From Pseudomonadota bacterium (GTDB lineage Bacteria > Pseudomonadota > Alphaproteobacteria > Rhizobiales > Aestuariivirgaceae): a DNA stretch of 64,000 nucleotides. The notes under the pieces are model-generated. The model was not told the DNA's origin. It saw only the letters and a program-made list of their open reading frames with translations, and searched no databases. The DNA lies in NCBI GenBank assembly GCA_020161855.1, contig JAIUNJ010000001.1, positions 620,001-684,000 on the forward strand. The letters are read 5' to 3'. How positions within the stretch are numbered: position 1 is the first letter of the stretch; each line of letters begins with the position of its first letter. A program made the position numbers and the translations under genes. Shown piece after piece: positions 8,817 through 18,305 of this stretch.

Positions 8817-9818
8817 GTGGAGATCAGCGCCGTCTCATTGACCCTCGTGCTGCTTGTCGGCGTGGCGCTGCTGTTCGACATCATCAACGGCATGCATGAT
8901 GCCGCCAATTCGATTGCGACGGTGGTATCGACGCGGGTGCTCAAGCCACACTATGCCGTGGCCTGGGCGGCCTTTTTCAATTTTGCCGCCTATTTTCTCT
9001 TTCCAACCCATGTGGCTGACACGATCGGCAAGGGCATCATCTCGCCCGACCTCATGGACAACGCCGTCATCATGGGTGCGCTTGCGGGCGCCATCGGCTG
9101 GAATCTCATCACCTGGTGGGGCGGCATTCCATCATCGAGCTCGCATGCCCTCGTCGGCGGCATCGTGGGTGCGGGCGTCACCAAGGCGGGCTTCGGCGCC
9201 ATCGTCTGGAGCGGCCTGTCAAAGACTCTTTATGCAATCGTCCTATCCCCGGTGACAGGTTTCATTCTGGGCATCGTTCTGATCGTGCTTGTCAGCTGGC
9301 TTTTCCTCCGCTCCAATCCTGCCTTCGCGGATGCGCTTTTCCGCAAACTGCAACTGGTTTCCGCTGCTCTCTACTCGCTGGGGCATGGCAGCAATGACGC
9401 CCAGAAGACGGCGGGAATCATCGCCGTGCTGCTCTATTCAAACGGCGTCTATTCCGAATTCACCATCCCGGCCTGGGTGGTATTCTCGTGCTATGCCGCC
9501 ATGGGACTTGGGACCATGCTCGGCGGCTGGCGCATCGTGCATACGATGGGGTCGAAGATCACGCGGCTCACACCGATGCAGGGCGCCTGTGCCGAGACGG
9601 GAGGTGCCATCACCCTGTTTGGCGCGTCCTATCTGGGCGTGCCGGTTTCCACCACGCACACGATCACCAGCGCGATTGTCGGCGTGGGCGCGGCGCGGCG
9701 CGCCTCGGCCGTGCGCTGGAACGTGGCCAAGGGCATCGTCTGGGCCTGGATCATCACCATTCCCTGTTCGGCTCTCCTTGCAGCCCTTTGCTACTGGATT
9801 GTATCCCATATCGTCTGA
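8817..9818 (+). CDS. pit: Low-affinity inorganic phosphate transporter (PiT family)
   Basis: 333 residues with about ten membrane segments and the two inverted PiT signatures: DIINGMHDAANSIATVVSTR at the N-terminus and LGHGSNDAQKTAGI in the second half. It carries phosphate, probably as a metal-phosphate complex, by proton symport. GTG start 15 bp after the DUF47 gene; its TGA overlaps the ATG of the Nudix gene. Confidence 0.93.
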   Translation: MEISAVSLTLVLLVGVALLFDIINGMHDAANSIATVVSTRVLKPHYAVAWAAFFNFAAYFLFPTHVADTIGKGIISPDLMDNAVIMGALAGAIGWNLITWWGGIPSSSSHALVGGIVGAGVTKAGFGAIVWSGLSKTLYAIVLSPVTGFILGIVLIVLVSWLFLRSNPAFADALFRKLQLVSAALYSLGHGSNDAQKTAGIIAVLLYSNGVYSEFTIPAWVVFSCYAAMGLGTMLGGWRIVHTMGSKITRLTPMQGACAETGGAITLFGASYLGVPVSTTHTITSAIVGVGAARRASAVRWNVAKGIVWAWIITIPCSALLAALCYWIVSHIV

Positions 9819-10321
9819 TGGCCAAGAAACACACACGGCAGGTTGCGGCACTTCCCTGGCGCCCCGGAGACAACGGGTTGCAGGTTCTGCTGGTGACCTC
9901 GCGCGAGACGCGGCGCTGGGTGATTCCCAAGGGCTGGCCGATGCGTGGGCTGCGCGATCATGATGCCGCCGCCCGGGAGGCGCTCGAGGAAGCGGGCATC
10001 AGGGGTGATATCTCGGCTCATGTGCTCGGTACCTACAGCTACGACAAGCGCCGCGAGCCTGACAGGCGGATGAACATCGAGGTCGATGTCTATCCCTTGC
10101 GTGTGCGCCAGGAACTGTCGCGCTGGCGCGAGAAGGGAGAGCGCAGCCGGCAATGGTTCGATGCGGCAGAAGCACAGTCCCTCGTGCAGGAGCCGGGCCT
10201 CGCCGAGTTGATCAGGCGCTTCTGCAATGCCAGCGGCGGCGGCGAACCGGAAGAACCGACGCCAGGACTGAGTGATTCCTTCTGGACGCGCTTCCTGCGC
10301 CGCCTTGGCCACAAGAGCTGA
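9818..10321 (+). CDS. Nudix hydrolase
   Basis: 167 residues from an ATG that overlaps the pit stop (TGATG). The Nudix box reads G-x5-L-x7-REALEEAGI, with Leu in place of the first box Glu. The preceding KGWPM is typical of a Nudix subfamily that includes diphosphoinositol-polyphosphate-type hydrolases, and the metal-binding REALEE core is intact. It probably cleaves a nucleoside- or inositol-diphosphate-linked compound. Coupling to a phosphate transporter fits phosphate metabolism, but the substrate is unknown. Confidence 0.85.
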   Translation: MAKKHTRQVAALPWRPGDNGLQVLLVTSRETRRWVIPKGWPMRGLRDHDAAAREALEEAGIRGDISAHVLGTYSYDKRREPDRRMNIEVDVYPLRVRQELSRWREKGERSRQWFDAAEAQSLVQEPGLAELIRRFCNASGGGEPEEPTPGLSDSFWTRFLRRLGHKS

Positions 10322-10333
10322 GCTTCTGCCGCC

Positions 10334-11809
10334 TCAGGCAGCGCCCGCGTAGGCGACGGACCCCATCATCCCGGAATTCATGTGATAGATGTGATGGCAG
10401 TGGAAAGCCCATGTGCCGGGATTGTTGGCATCGAACTGGATCGTCACCATGTCCATGGCGGGCACCAGAACGGTGTCGCGCACCGCGCCATCGACGCGCT
10501 GCATGCCCACGGCCACAACCTTGAAATAATGGCCATGCAGATGCATCGGATGGGCCATGTTGGTCATGTTGTGCAGCATGATCTCGTAGCGTTCACCCTC
10601 GCGCAGAGTGAAGAGCTTCTCATGCATCCCCGACTTGCCATTCAAGGTCCAGACATAGTCGGCACCGCCACCGCCCAGCATCAGCATGTCGCTGCGTGAG
10701 ACGGCAATCTCGGGCACCGTGACGAGGCTGCGCAGCCTGGCTTCAAGTGCCAGGCCGACGATGGCCTCCGGCTTCTCGGCCCGGTCAGAGATTTTTGCGA
10801 CCGGCGCCTCGCCGGACCTGAGGATGATGCCCGACTGAAGCGTCGTGCCTTCGCCCTTGAACAGGATAGGCCAGGCGCCGCTGCCCGGTGGAAGGGCGAG
10901 GCGGATGTCGGCCCGCTGGGCGATGGCGAGCGGAAATCGCCGGTCCCTGACGGGCCTGACGGCCTTGCCATCCACGGCGATCAGTTCACCCTCGAGTTCG
11001 CCCAGGTCAATCCACAGGTTCGAGGCGGCGCTGCCGTTGATGATGCGCAGGCGGAAACGCCCGCCCTTCTCGGCCTGCACCACTTCGGGATCGTCAAGCG
11101 TCCGGTCATTGGCAAGGAAGGCGTCGAATTCGATGTCGTTGACCATGGACGGCATGTTCATGCTCGGCATGGTCATTTCACCGGCGCCCTGGGCGGAGTG
11201 ATCCATGGTGCTGTGGTCCATCTGCCCACCCGGCATGGCGTGGCCGCCATGGGCACCGCCGCCACCCTTGAGTTCGGCGAGGATCTCGGCGGGATCGCGG
11301 AAGGTGAAGTCGTGCAGCATCACCACATGCTCCTGTTCGTCGTGGAGCGGGGCATCGCTTTCGCGGATGATCAAGGGTGCTGCAAGCATGAGCTGTTCCT
11401 GCAGTCCCACATGGGAATGCATCCAGTGCGTGCCGGTCTCGCGGTTCTTGAAAACATAGTCGCGGGTTTCGCCGGGCTTCATCGTGGGGCCCGAAAGCAT
11501 GGGCACACCGTCAAAGACGAGCGGCGGATTGAGCCCATGCCAGTGCAGCAGTGTTTCTTCGCCCAGGCGGTTGACCACGCGAGCCCGGAACTCCTCGCCG
11601 GCCAGCATGTTGAAGCCATGACCGCCATTTTCATTCAGGATGGCGAAGACCTTGGCGGCCCGGCCCTTCACCTCGAGGATGCGGTTCTCGATGGAGAGAA
11701 GCGGCAGGTGTTCTGCGGCCACCGCCGGGTTAACCTTTGCTCCCGCTGCTGCCAGCCCCGCGGCGGCAATCCCGCCAAGCGCCTGCCTGCGGTTCATTGT
11801 CATTGCCAT
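10334..11809 (-). CDS. Tat-exported multicopper oxidase, CopA/CueO-like
   Basis: 491 residues from the ATG with a strong GGAGGAG ribosome site. A Tat signal (NRRQALGG followed by an Ala/Gly stretch) directs export to the periplasm. Copper ligands occur as HWHG, HWMHSH, HPMHLHGHYF and HCHHIYHM. A Met/His-rich insertion around residues 195-225 (many HGGH, MDHS and MPSM groups) resembles the copper-binding segments of CopA and CueO. Likely role: oxidation of Cu(I) or phenolics in copper tolerance. No other copper gene is adjacent. Confidence 0.88.
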   Translation of the reverse strand: MAMTMNRRQALGGIAAAGLAAAGAKVNPAVAAEHLPLLSIENRILEVKGRAAKVFAILNENGGHGFNMLAGEEFRARVVNRLGEETLLHWHGLNPPLVFDGVPMLSGPTMKPGETRDYVFKNRETGTHWMHSHVGLQEQLMLAAPLIIRESDAPLHDEQEHVVMLHDFTFRDPAEILAELKGGGGAHGGHAMPGGQMDHSTMDHSAQGAGEMTMPSMNMPSMVNDIEFDAFLANDRTLDDPEVVQAEKGGRFRLRIINGSAASNLWIDLGELEGELIAVDGKAVRPVRDRRFPLAIAQRADIRLALPPGSGAWPILFKGEGTTLQSGIILRSGEAPVAKISDRAEKPEAIVGLALEARLRSLVTVPEIAVSRSDMLMLGGGGADYVWTLNGKSGMHEKLFTLREGERYEIMLHNMTNMAHPMHLHGHYFKVVAVGMQRVDGAVRDTVLVPAMDMVTIQFDANNPGTWAFHCHHIYHMNSGMMGSVAYAGAA

Positions 11810-11935
11810 GTTTTCTCCTCCATGCGGATGGGCCGGTACACAAAGCTTGCGGCATTGCCTCAAAAGATAGGGATCAGGTTAAGCCTTCGGGAGACATTTC
11901 ACGCTAGCGTTGGTGACGCACTGGAAGCTGCTGCC

Positions 11936-12082
11936 GTGAAAACCAATCCCTGGAAGATTGCCTCGAATTTTATCTGCGATGAAGCAGGCATGATTGCTGT
12001 CGAGTACGGCATCATTGCGATGGCGTTGCTTGCCGCGATCACACCGGCTTGCGTCTATGTGACGCCGGGGCTGCATCAGTAG
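11936..12082 (+). CDS. Flp/Fap-type pilin subunit (orphan)
   Basis: 48 residues from a GTG start. The hallmark Flp pilin pattern is present: a short basic leader, then DEAGMIAVEYGIIAMALLAAI, which combines the processing-site region, the conserved Glu of EYG and the hydrophobic helix. These pilins form Tad-type adhesive pili after prepilin-peptidase cleavage. No tad, cpa or rcp gene is in the window, so it is a lone gene between the multicopper oxidase and accA. A weak GGAAG lies upstream; the exact start is uncertain. Confidence 0.7.
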   Translation: MKTNPWKIASNFICDEAGMIAVEYGIIAMALLAAITPACVYVTPGLHQ

Positions 12083-12094
12083 TTTAAAGCGCGG

Positions 12095-13048
12095 TCAGAG
12101 CCCGCGGCCGATCCCGAGGAATTTCTCGCGGCGCTGGGTGCGCAGCACATCCGCCGACACACCCTCATAGGCCTGCAATGCGCGCGCGATGGCTTCGCCC
12201 GTGCTCTCGATGGTCTGGCCCGGCATGCGGTGTGCGCCGCCCAATGGCTCGGCGATGATCTCGTCGATAACGCCGAGCTTCTTCAGATCTTGCGCCGTGA
12301 TCTTGAGGGCGGTTGCCGCGTCCTTGGCCCGGGCCGCGTCGCGCCAGAGGATCGATGCAGCACCTTCGGGCGAGATGACGCTGTAGATGGCATGTTCCAG
12401 CATCATCACGTTGTTGCCGGTGGCGATGGCGATGGCTCCGCCGGAACCGCCTTCGCCGATGATCACGGAAACGAGCGGAACACCCAGCGACAGGCAGCAA
12501 TCGGTGGAACGGGCGATGGCCTCGGCCTGGCCGCGCTCTTCGGCGTCAACGCCCGGATAGGCGCCCGAGGTGTCGACGAGGGTGATGACAGGAATGCTGA
12601 AACGATCGGCCAGTTCCATGAGGCGCACCGCCTTGCGGTAGCCTTCCGGGCGGGCCATGCCCCAATTGTGCTTGAGGCGGGACTGGGTGTCAGAGCCCTT
12701 TTCCTGGCCGATCACCACCACGCTGCGGCCACGGAAGCGGCCGAGGCCGCCGATGATGGCCTCATCCTCGGAAAACTTGCGGTCGCCGGCCAGCGGCGTG
12801 AAATCGCTGATGAGGGCCCGGACATAGTCGAGGGCGTGCGGGCGTTCAGGATGGCGTGCCACCTGGGCCTTCTGCCAGGAGTCGAGGTTGGCATAGAGGT
12901 CCTGCATGGCCTTCTGTGCCTTTTTCTCCAGCGCCTTCACCTCTTCGGCAATGGACACCGAGGCATCACCCTGCGCCATGGCCCTGAGCTCGGCGATCTT
13001 GCCTTCCAGTTCCGCAACCGGGGCTTCAAAATCGAGGAAGGCCTGCAA
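12095..13048 (-). CDS. accA: Acetyl-CoA carboxylase carboxyltransferase subunit alpha
   Basis: 317 residues, the standard length. A TTG start follows an AGAGG ribosome site. The carboxyltransferase core includes [18 protein letters not shown] and [11 protein letters not shown]. It forms the alpha2beta2 carboxyltransferase with AccD for malonyl-CoA synthesis, the first committed step of fatty acid synthesis. It lies downstream of xerD on the same strand. Confidence 0.96.
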   Translation of the reverse strand: MQAFLDFEAPVAELEGKIAELRAMAQGDASVSIAEEVKALEKKAQKAMQDLYANLDSWQKAQVARHPERPHALDYVRALISDFTPLAGDRKFSEDEAIIGGLGRFRGRSVVVIGQEKGSDTQSRLKHNWGMARPEGYRKAVRLMELADRFSIPVITLVDTSGAYPGVDAEERGQAEAIARSTDCCLSLGVPLVSVIIGEGGSGGAIAIATGNNVMMLEHAIYSVISPEGAASILWRDAARAKDAATALKITAQDLKKLGVIDEIIAEPLGGAHRMPGQTIESTGEAIARALQAYEGVSADVLRTQRREKFLGIGRGL

Positions 13049-13111
13049 ATGTACCTCTTAGCTTCTGGGACCCTTCAATCGACGTGTTACTGGCGATGCC
13101 GCCCCTGAAAG

Positions 13112-14047
13112 TCAACGTTTCTTGGACAGAGGGTGAAAACGCTCAACGGTGCTGCGCAGGCGTTCCGCCTGGACATGGGTATAGATCTGGGTTGTCGAAA
13201 TATCGGCGTGGCCGAGCATCTGCTGCACGGCACGCAGGTCAGCGCCATGCTCAAGGAGCGTTGTGGCAAAGCCGTGGCGCAGCACATGCGGCGAGATGCG
13301 GGCCGCCGGAATGCCGGCGGCAGCGGCAAGAGCTTTCAGTTCCAGGGCGAAATGCTGGCGGGTCAGTGCGCCAGAGCGGCCGCGCGAGGGGAAAAGCCAG
13401 GGCGAGGCCCTGGCTTCTTCGCCGCGCACCTCGATCCAGCGGTCGATGGCGGCTCGCGCTGCATCGGCCAAGGGCACGATGCGCTCGCGCCCGCCCTTGC
13501 CGCGAATGGTGAGCACGTCGCGTTCGGCCTTGGCCTGGCGCAAGGTGAGGCCAAGCAGTTCCGAGACGCGCAGGCCCGTTGTGGCAAGGAGTGTGACCAG
13601 GCAATGCAGGCGGAGGGCCCGGACAACAGCCTTGCCTTTGGCCTCGGCGAGTTGTGCGGTTGCGGTGCGTAGCAGGGTTTCTACTTCGGCGGCATCGAGG
13701 AATTTCGGCAGGGCAGCCTGTTTGCGCGGGCTTTCCACCACCTGGGTGGGGTCGGCCGCCGCCAGTTTCTCTCCCAGGAGGAAGCCATGGAACTGGCGGA
13801 TGGCTGAAAGCTTGCGGGCGCTGGAGCTGCGGGCCATGCCGCGGGCTTCCAGATCTGCCAGGTAGTCCCGGACATGCTCCGCCGTGGCATTGGCCGGGGG
13901 CGTGCCGATCGTCTCCACGTAGTCAGTCAGATCGCGGCCATAGGCGGCAATGGAGTTCTGCGCCGCGCCGCGCTCGGCCGACATCATTTCGAGAAAGCGT
14001 TCGACCAGCCGCAGGGCTGGTGCTTCAGCCTTGCCGGAGTTTCTCAT
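13112..14047 (-). CDS. xerD: Site-specific tyrosine recombinase
   Basis: 311 residues. An N-terminal SAM-like core-binding domain is followed by the catalytic domain with every active-site residue: R160 (TTGLRVSEL), K184, H254-x-x-R257 (HVLRHGF), H280 (LGHADISTT) and Tyr289. With XerC it resolves chromosome dimers at dif. Its position beside accA and aroK matches chromosomal xerD in Hyphomicrobiales rather than a mobile integrase. Confidence 0.94.
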   Translation of the reverse strand: MRNSGKAEAPALRLVERFLEMMSAERGAAQNSIAAYGRDLTDYVETIGTPPANATAEHVRDYLADLEARGMARSSSARKLSAIRQFHGFLLGEKLAAADPTQVVESPRKQAALPKFLDAAEVETLLRTATAQLAEAKGKAVVRALRLHCLVTLLATTGLRVSELLGLTLRQAKAERDVLTIRGKGGRERIVPLADAARAAIDRWIEVRGEEARASPWLFPSRGRSGALTRQHFALELKALAAAAGIPAARISPHVLRHGFATTLLEHGADLRAVQQMLGHADISTTQIYTHVQAERLRSTVERFHPLSKKR

Positions 14048-14171
14048 GCGGCAGCGACCTGATCACGTCAGTCGGTTCGGGCGGATAGGTGCCAAGCGCA
14101 TAGGCACCGCCGTAGACCGCGCCGGCCAGGGCGGCCAGCAGGATGATGAAACGCAGGAAATCCGGGATCAC
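14025..14171 (-). CDS. Small single-pass membrane protein overlapping xerD
   Basis: 48 residues from a GTG. One hydrophobic segment (FLRFIILLAALAGAVYGGAYAL) is followed by a short tail with TYPPEPTD and a charged C-terminus. The last 23 nt overlap the start of xerD, suggesting coupling. Short proteins of this design (one helix then a proline-rich P-x-P-x-E/D patch) recur beside xerD/aroK in related bacteria as far as I recall. Function unknown. No strong ribosome site is visible, so the start is tentative. Confidence 0.55.
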   Translation of the reverse strand: MIPDFLRFIILLAALAGAVYGGAYALGTYPPEPTDVIRSLPHEKLRQG

Positions 14172-14282
14172 TGTTGAATTGCCAAAGCCTTCGTTTGCCA
14201 AGCGTAAGATGGCGTTCGTTTCCTTTGCCAGAGTCGCTGCCGTTCTGCACCTGCAAAATGGCGGTTTCCCTTTCCGGAGGCC

Positions 14283-14897
14283 ATGCTTTACAAGCAGCCC
14301 GGCAAAGTTATGGCAAAGCGTTCAACCATCAAGGATCTCGAAGCGGCCAAGACCTTCGTGAGTGGACGGCCCATCGTTCTGGTGGGGCTTATGGGGGCAG
14401 GAAAGACGAGCATCGGCCGCCGCCTGGCCGAGAAGATGGGCCTGCCTTTTGTCGATGCCGACCACGAGATCGAACTGGCGGCGGCCCAGTCCATCCCCGA
14501 TATTTTTGCCCAGCATGGCGAAGCCTATTTCCGCGAGGGCGAGCGCCGGGTGATCGCCCGGCTCATGGAGAACGGCGCCCAGGTACTGGCAACAGGTGGG
14601 GGCGCCTTCATCAATCCCGAGACGCGGGCGCGCATCAAGGCCGGTGGTGTCTCGGTCTGGCTCCGGGCCGAACTGCCCTTGCTCATGAAGCGCGTGTCCA
14701 AGCGCGGCGACCGCCCGCTCCTCAAGGCCGATGACCCGGAGGCGGTGATGCGCGATCTCATGGCGCTGCGCTATCCCATCTATGCCGAGGCTGACGTGAC
14801 CGTGGAGAGCCGCGACGTGCAGCACCAGCAGATGGTGTCGGAGGTGATCCGGGGTCTGGCGCGCGCCGTCGAAAGACAGAAGGATACGCATGACTGA
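14283..14897 (+). CDS. aroK: Shikimate kinase
   Basis: 204 residues with a CCGGAGG ribosome site. The P-loop GLMGAGKTS is at residues 35-43, shikimate-binding residues lie in FVDADHEIE and FREGERRV, and the central ATGGGA motif is present. It phosphorylates shikimate at O3. The last 8 nt overlap aroB, and both act in the chorismate pathway. An N-terminal extension of about 28 residues before the kinase core is typical of alphaproteobacterial AroK. Confidence 0.96.
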   Translation: MLYKQPGKVMAKRSTIKDLEAAKTFVSGRPIVLVGLMGAGKTSIGRRLAEKMGLPFVDADHEIELAAAQSIPDIFAQHGEAYFREGERRVIARLMENGAQVLATGGGAFINPETRARIKAGGVSVWLRAELPLLMKRVSKRGDRPLLKADDPEAVMRDLMALRYPIYAEADVTVESRDVQHQQMVSEVIRGLARAVERQKDTHD

Positions 14898-16008
14898 ACA
14901 TCTGACCGTGCCGGTACAACTCGGGGCGCGCTCCTACGACATTCTGATCGGCGATGGCCTTCTCGCTGCGGCGGGCAAGCTCATCCGTCCCAAGCTTGGC
15001 CGTGGCCTCACCGCCATCGTCACCGACGAGAATGTGGCGCGCCACCATCTGGCGGCTTTGCAGGCTTCACTTGCCGCCAGTGGCATCGAGAGCAAGGCCA
15101 TCATCCTGCCGCCGGGCGAAAAGACCAAGAGCTATGAGAAGCTCGCCTTTCTCTGCGACCGGCTGCTGGAGGCCGGGATCGAGCGCAAGGACAGCATCAT
15201 TGCCTTCGGTGGCGGCGTTATCGGCGACCTGGCAGGCTTTGCGGCCGCCATCCTGCGGCGCGGCATCAATTTCATCCAGATCCCGACCACGCTCCTGTCG
15301 CAGGTCGACAGTTCGGTTGGTGGCAAGACCGGCATCAACTCGCCTTTCGGCAAGAATCTCGTCGGCGCCTTCCATCAGCCTGTGCTGGTGCTGGCCGATA
15401 TCGGGCTGTTGCGTTCCCTGCCGCCGCGCCAGCTTGCGGCGGGCTATGCAGAAGTGGCGAAGTACGGGCTTCTGGGTGATGCGCCGTTCTTCACCTGGCT
15501 TGAGACGCATGTGAAATCCATCATGGCGAACGACGCCTCTGCCATCACCCAGGCGGTGCGCACGAGCTGCGAAGCCAAGGCGCGGATCGTGGCCGAGGAT
15601 GAAACCGAAACGGGGGTGCGGGCCCTTCTCAATCTTGGCCACACCTTTGGCCATGCGCTGGAAGCGGGGGCCGGCTATTCCGACAGGCTCCTGCATGGCG
15701 AGGCCGTATCGATCGGCATGGTGCAGGCGTTCCGTTTCTCGGCGCGGCAGGGACTTTGCGCAGCGGAGCTTGCCGACCGCGTGGCGGCCCATCTCGCTTC
15801 TGCCGGGCTTCCAACCCACATGTCGCAGGTGCCCGGCAGCCTGCCGCCGCCAGCGGCGCTGCTTGATCTCATGAAGCAGGACAAGAAGGCCGTGCAAGGC
15901 AAGCTCACCTTCATTCTCGTTGAAGGGATCGGCGAGGCGTTCATTGCACGCGACGTCAACAGCCAGGATGTTCTGGCCTTTCTGGAAGAGGACTGCAAAG
16001 CACCATGA
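14890..16008 (+). CDS. aroB: 3-dehydroquinate synthase
   Basis: 372 residues. The NAD-binding loop GGGVIGDLAGFAAA, the DSSVGGKTGIN substrate segment and the zinc ligand region GHTFGHALE and LHGEAVSIGM are all present. It converts DAHP to 3-dehydroquinate. It overlaps aroK upstream and the CBS-pair transporter downstream (ATGA). Confidence 0.97.
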   Translation: MTEHLTVPVQLGARSYDILIGDGLLAAAGKLIRPKLGRGLTAIVTDENVARHHLAALQASLAASGIESKAIILPPGEKTKSYEKLAFLCDRLLEAGIERKDSIIAFGGGVIGDLAGFAAAILRRGINFIQIPTTLLSQVDSSVGGKTGINSPFGKNLVGAFHQPVLVLADIGLLRSLPPRQLAAGYAEVAKYGLLGDAPFFTWLETHVKSIMANDASAITQAVRTSCEAKARIVAEDETETGVRALLNLGHTFGHALEAGAGYSDRLLHGEAVSIGMVQAFRFSARQGLCAAELADRVAAHLASAGLPTHMSQVPGSLPPPAALLDLMKQDKKAVQGKLTFILVEGIGEAFIARDVNSQDVLAFLEEDCKAP

Positions 16009-17309
16009 CGGGTGAGATCGGCTATGCCGCGATTTCGATTTTCCTGCTGATCCTGGTTTCAGGCTTCTTCTCGGCGGCGGAAACCGGCATGACCGCAGCC
16101 TCGCGGGCACGCCTCACCGAGATCGAACGGCGCGGCAGCAAGCGCGCCGCCTCGGCGCTCCGGCTGCTGCAGGTGCCGGAACGGCTGATTGGCGCACTGC
16201 TGCTTGGCAACAACCTCGCCAACATCACGGCCTCGGCCCTGGCCACGGCAGCCCTCATCAAGATTTTCGGTGACAGTGGTGCTGTCATCGCCTCGGCCGC
16301 CATGACGGTGATCATCCTGATCTTCGCCGAAGTGATGCCCAAGACCTATGCCATCAGCTATCCCGAGCGCACCGCACTGGCGGTGGCGCCGCTGATGCGG
16401 GTCATCTCGGCGGTTCTCGGTCCCATCGTCATTGCCGTCGAGCTTGTGGTGAAGACGGCGCTCAGGTTGCTGGGGGTCAACGTCAAAGCGAACGTCAATG
16501 TGCTGACCGCGCATGAGGAACTGCGTGGCGCCATTGACCTTCATCACAAGGAAGAGTCTCTGGTCAAATCGGACCGTGACATGCTGGGCGGCATTCTCGA
16601 TCTCAAGAATCTCGAAGTGCTCGATGTCATGGTCCATCGCACCCAGATGGAATCGATCGATGCCGGCGAGCCGGTCAAGGCGATCGTGGAGCATGTCCTG
16701 AAGAGCCGCTTCACGCGCATTCCGGTGTGGAAGGACAAGCCCGACAACATCATCGGCGTGCTGCATGGCAAGGCGCTCTTTGTTGCCCTTCAGAAGGCCG
16801 AAGGCGATGCCTCGAAGATCAAGCTCGAAGACATTATCAGCGAAACCTGGTTCGTGCCCGATACGCAGCCCCTGGAGGATCAGCTCAAGGCCTTCCTGCG
16901 CCGCAAGATCCATTTTGCCATCGTCGTCGACGAATATGGCGAAGTGCAGGGCCTGATCACCCTCGAGGACATTCTCGAAGAGATCGTCGGCGACATCAAG
17001 GATGAGTTCGACGCTGTGGCAACGGGCGTGCGCAAAGGCAAGGATGGTTCATTCGTGATCGATGGCAGCGTGCCGTTGCGCGATCTCAACCGCGCCTTTG
17101 ACTGGAAGCTGCCCGATGACGAAGCCACCACCATTGCCGGACTGGTGATCCACGAGGCCCGCATGATTCCGATGGTCGGGCAGGTTTTCGAGTTTCATGG
17201 TTTCCGTTTCGAGGTGCTTAAGAAAAAGCGCCAGCAGCTGACCTCGATCCGGGTGCGCCAACTTGAGGCTGAGGAATCCGCTGACGACCAGCCGGTCAAG
17301 CCTTCATGA
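16005..17309 (+). CDS. Membrane protein with DUF21, CBS pair and CorC/HlyC domain
   Basis: 434 residues in the CNNM/CorC order. An N-terminal DUF21 region has about four membrane segments. A CBS pair at about 200-330 follows (MVHRTQMESIDAG; IVVDEYGEVQGLITLEDILEEIVGDI). The C-terminal CorC_HlyC domain starts near residue 345 (GSFVIDGSVPLRDLN). The family is linked to Mg/Co efflux or ion homeostasis, and the old hemolysin label is misleading. Its ATG overlaps the aroB stop. Confidence 0.9.
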   Translation: MTGEIGYAAISIFLLILVSGFFSAAETGMTAASRARLTEIERRGSKRAASALRLLQVPERLIGALLLGNNLANITASALATAALIKIFGDSGAVIASAAMTVIILIFAEVMPKTYAISYPERTALAVAPLMRVISAVLGPIVIAVELVVKTALRLLGVNVKANVNVLTAHEELRGAIDLHHKEESLVKSDRDMLGGILDLKNLEVLDVMVHRTQMESIDAGEPVKAIVEHVLKSRFTRIPVWKDKPDNIIGVLHGKALFVALQKAEGDASKIKLEDIISETWFVPDTQPLEDQLKAFLRRKIHFAIVVDEYGEVQGLITLEDILEEIVGDIKDEFDAVATGVRKGKDGSFVIDGSVPLRDLNRAFDWKLPDDEATTIAGLVIHEARMIPMVGQVFEFHGFRFEVLKKKRQQLTSIRVRQLEAEESADDQPVKPS

Positions 17310-17565
17310 CCTCGATCGCCAGGGCATGAACACGGGTTCGCAGTTCTTCGGCCAGGGCTTCATTGACCAGGCGGTGCTGGGCAACGCGTGACTTGCCTGC
17401 GAAGGCGTCAGCCATGATCCTGATGCGGAAGTGGCTTTCGCCCGAGGGATGGCTGCCGGCGTGGCCCTCGTGTTGATTGCTTTCGTCAATCACACTAAGG
17501 AACGCGGGCTGGAAAGCGGTCTCGAGCTTCTGCTTGAGTTTTGTGCCGACCGGTCCCAAATCCAT
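17296..17565 (-). CDS. bolA: BolA-family protein
   Basis: 89 residues from an ATG with the ribosome site AGGAAAG. The BolA fold signature is ESHFRIRIMADAF followed by VAQHRLVNEALAEEL; the conserved His is a probable Fe-S ligand shared with a monothiol glutaredoxin. It acts in Fe-S or iron regulation. It overlaps the 3' end of the convergent CBS-pair gene by 14 nt. Confidence 0.92.
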   Translation of the reverse strand: MDLGPVGTKLKQKLETAFQPAFLSVIDESNQHEGHAGSHPSGESHFRIRIMADAFAGKSRVAQHRLVNEALAEELRTRVHALAIEVMKA

Positions 17566-17623
17566 CTTTCCTGTGCTCCTGTTACACGTTGCGGCGCAAG
17601 GTTGCCGCCCCCATAATTGACCC

Positions 17624-18220
17624 ATGAAACTCGATTCAAAATACTTCGACAAGATCAGGATGACGCCGCGCGGCTCGAAACCCGAGCCCAAGGTGGAAAA
17701 GACCTGCGAATGGCCCGGCTGCGAGAAGCCCGCCCGCCACAAGGCGCCCAAGGGCCGCAATGCCGAAGGCCAGTTCCATGCGTTCTGCCTGCAGCATGTG
17801 CAGGAGTATAACAAGTCGTACAATTATTTTGCCGGCATGGGGGATGCCTCGATCAGCGATTACCAGAAGGCCTCCCAGACCGGGCACCGGCCGACCTGGA
17901 AGCTGGGCGAGAATGCCCATGCCAATGCCGGGGCGCGGCGCGGCACGGCCCGCAATGTCCGCGATCCGCTGGAGCTTCTGGGCCGGGAACGCAAGCCTGC
18001 CGAGCAGAAACTGGGCCGGACCCTGCGCAAGAACGAGCTGGCAGCACTGCAAACGCTGGGCCTCGACGAAAATGCGACGCCTGACGACGCGAAAGCGAAG
18101 TACAAGCTGCTGGTGAAGCGCCTGCACCCGGACGCCAATGGCGGTAGCCGGGCCAATGAGGACACGCTCAAGGCGGTGATCCAGGCCTATGATACTTTGA
18201 GGGCCAGTGGCTTCTGCTGA
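17624..18220 (+). CDS. J-domain protein with C-terminal DnaJ domain
   Basis: 198 residues. The J domain is at the C-terminus (residues about 145-198) with an intact HPD motif (LHPDANGG), so it can stimulate an Hsp70. The N-terminal half has a conserved Cys/His group (TCEWPGCEKPARHKAP ... FHAFCLQH) that could bind zinc. This architecture is common next to bolA and cobS in Hyphomicrobiales. The client is unknown. Confidence 0.88.
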   Translation: MKLDSKYFDKIRMTPRGSKPEPKVEKTCEWPGCEKPARHKAPKGRNAEGQFHAFCLQHVQEYNKSYNYFAGMGDASISDYQKASQTGHRPTWKLGENAHANAGARRGTARNVRDPLELLGRERKPAEQKLGRTLRKNELAALQTLGLDENATPDDAKAKYKLLVKRLHPDANGGSRANEDTLKAVIQAYDTLRASGFC

Positions 18221-18305
18221 TCTTGCCCGCCGCCGCCTGAACGACTACAAGACGTTATCCCCGACATGGTGACGGCATAGTGGCCCCCGACAGGCCAAAG
18301 AGATT

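Noticed and set aside
13112-14047. Tyrosine recombinase as evidence of an integrated mobile element
   Set aside because: It is chromosomal XerD in its usual accA/aroK neighbourhood; no attachment site or phage genes are near.
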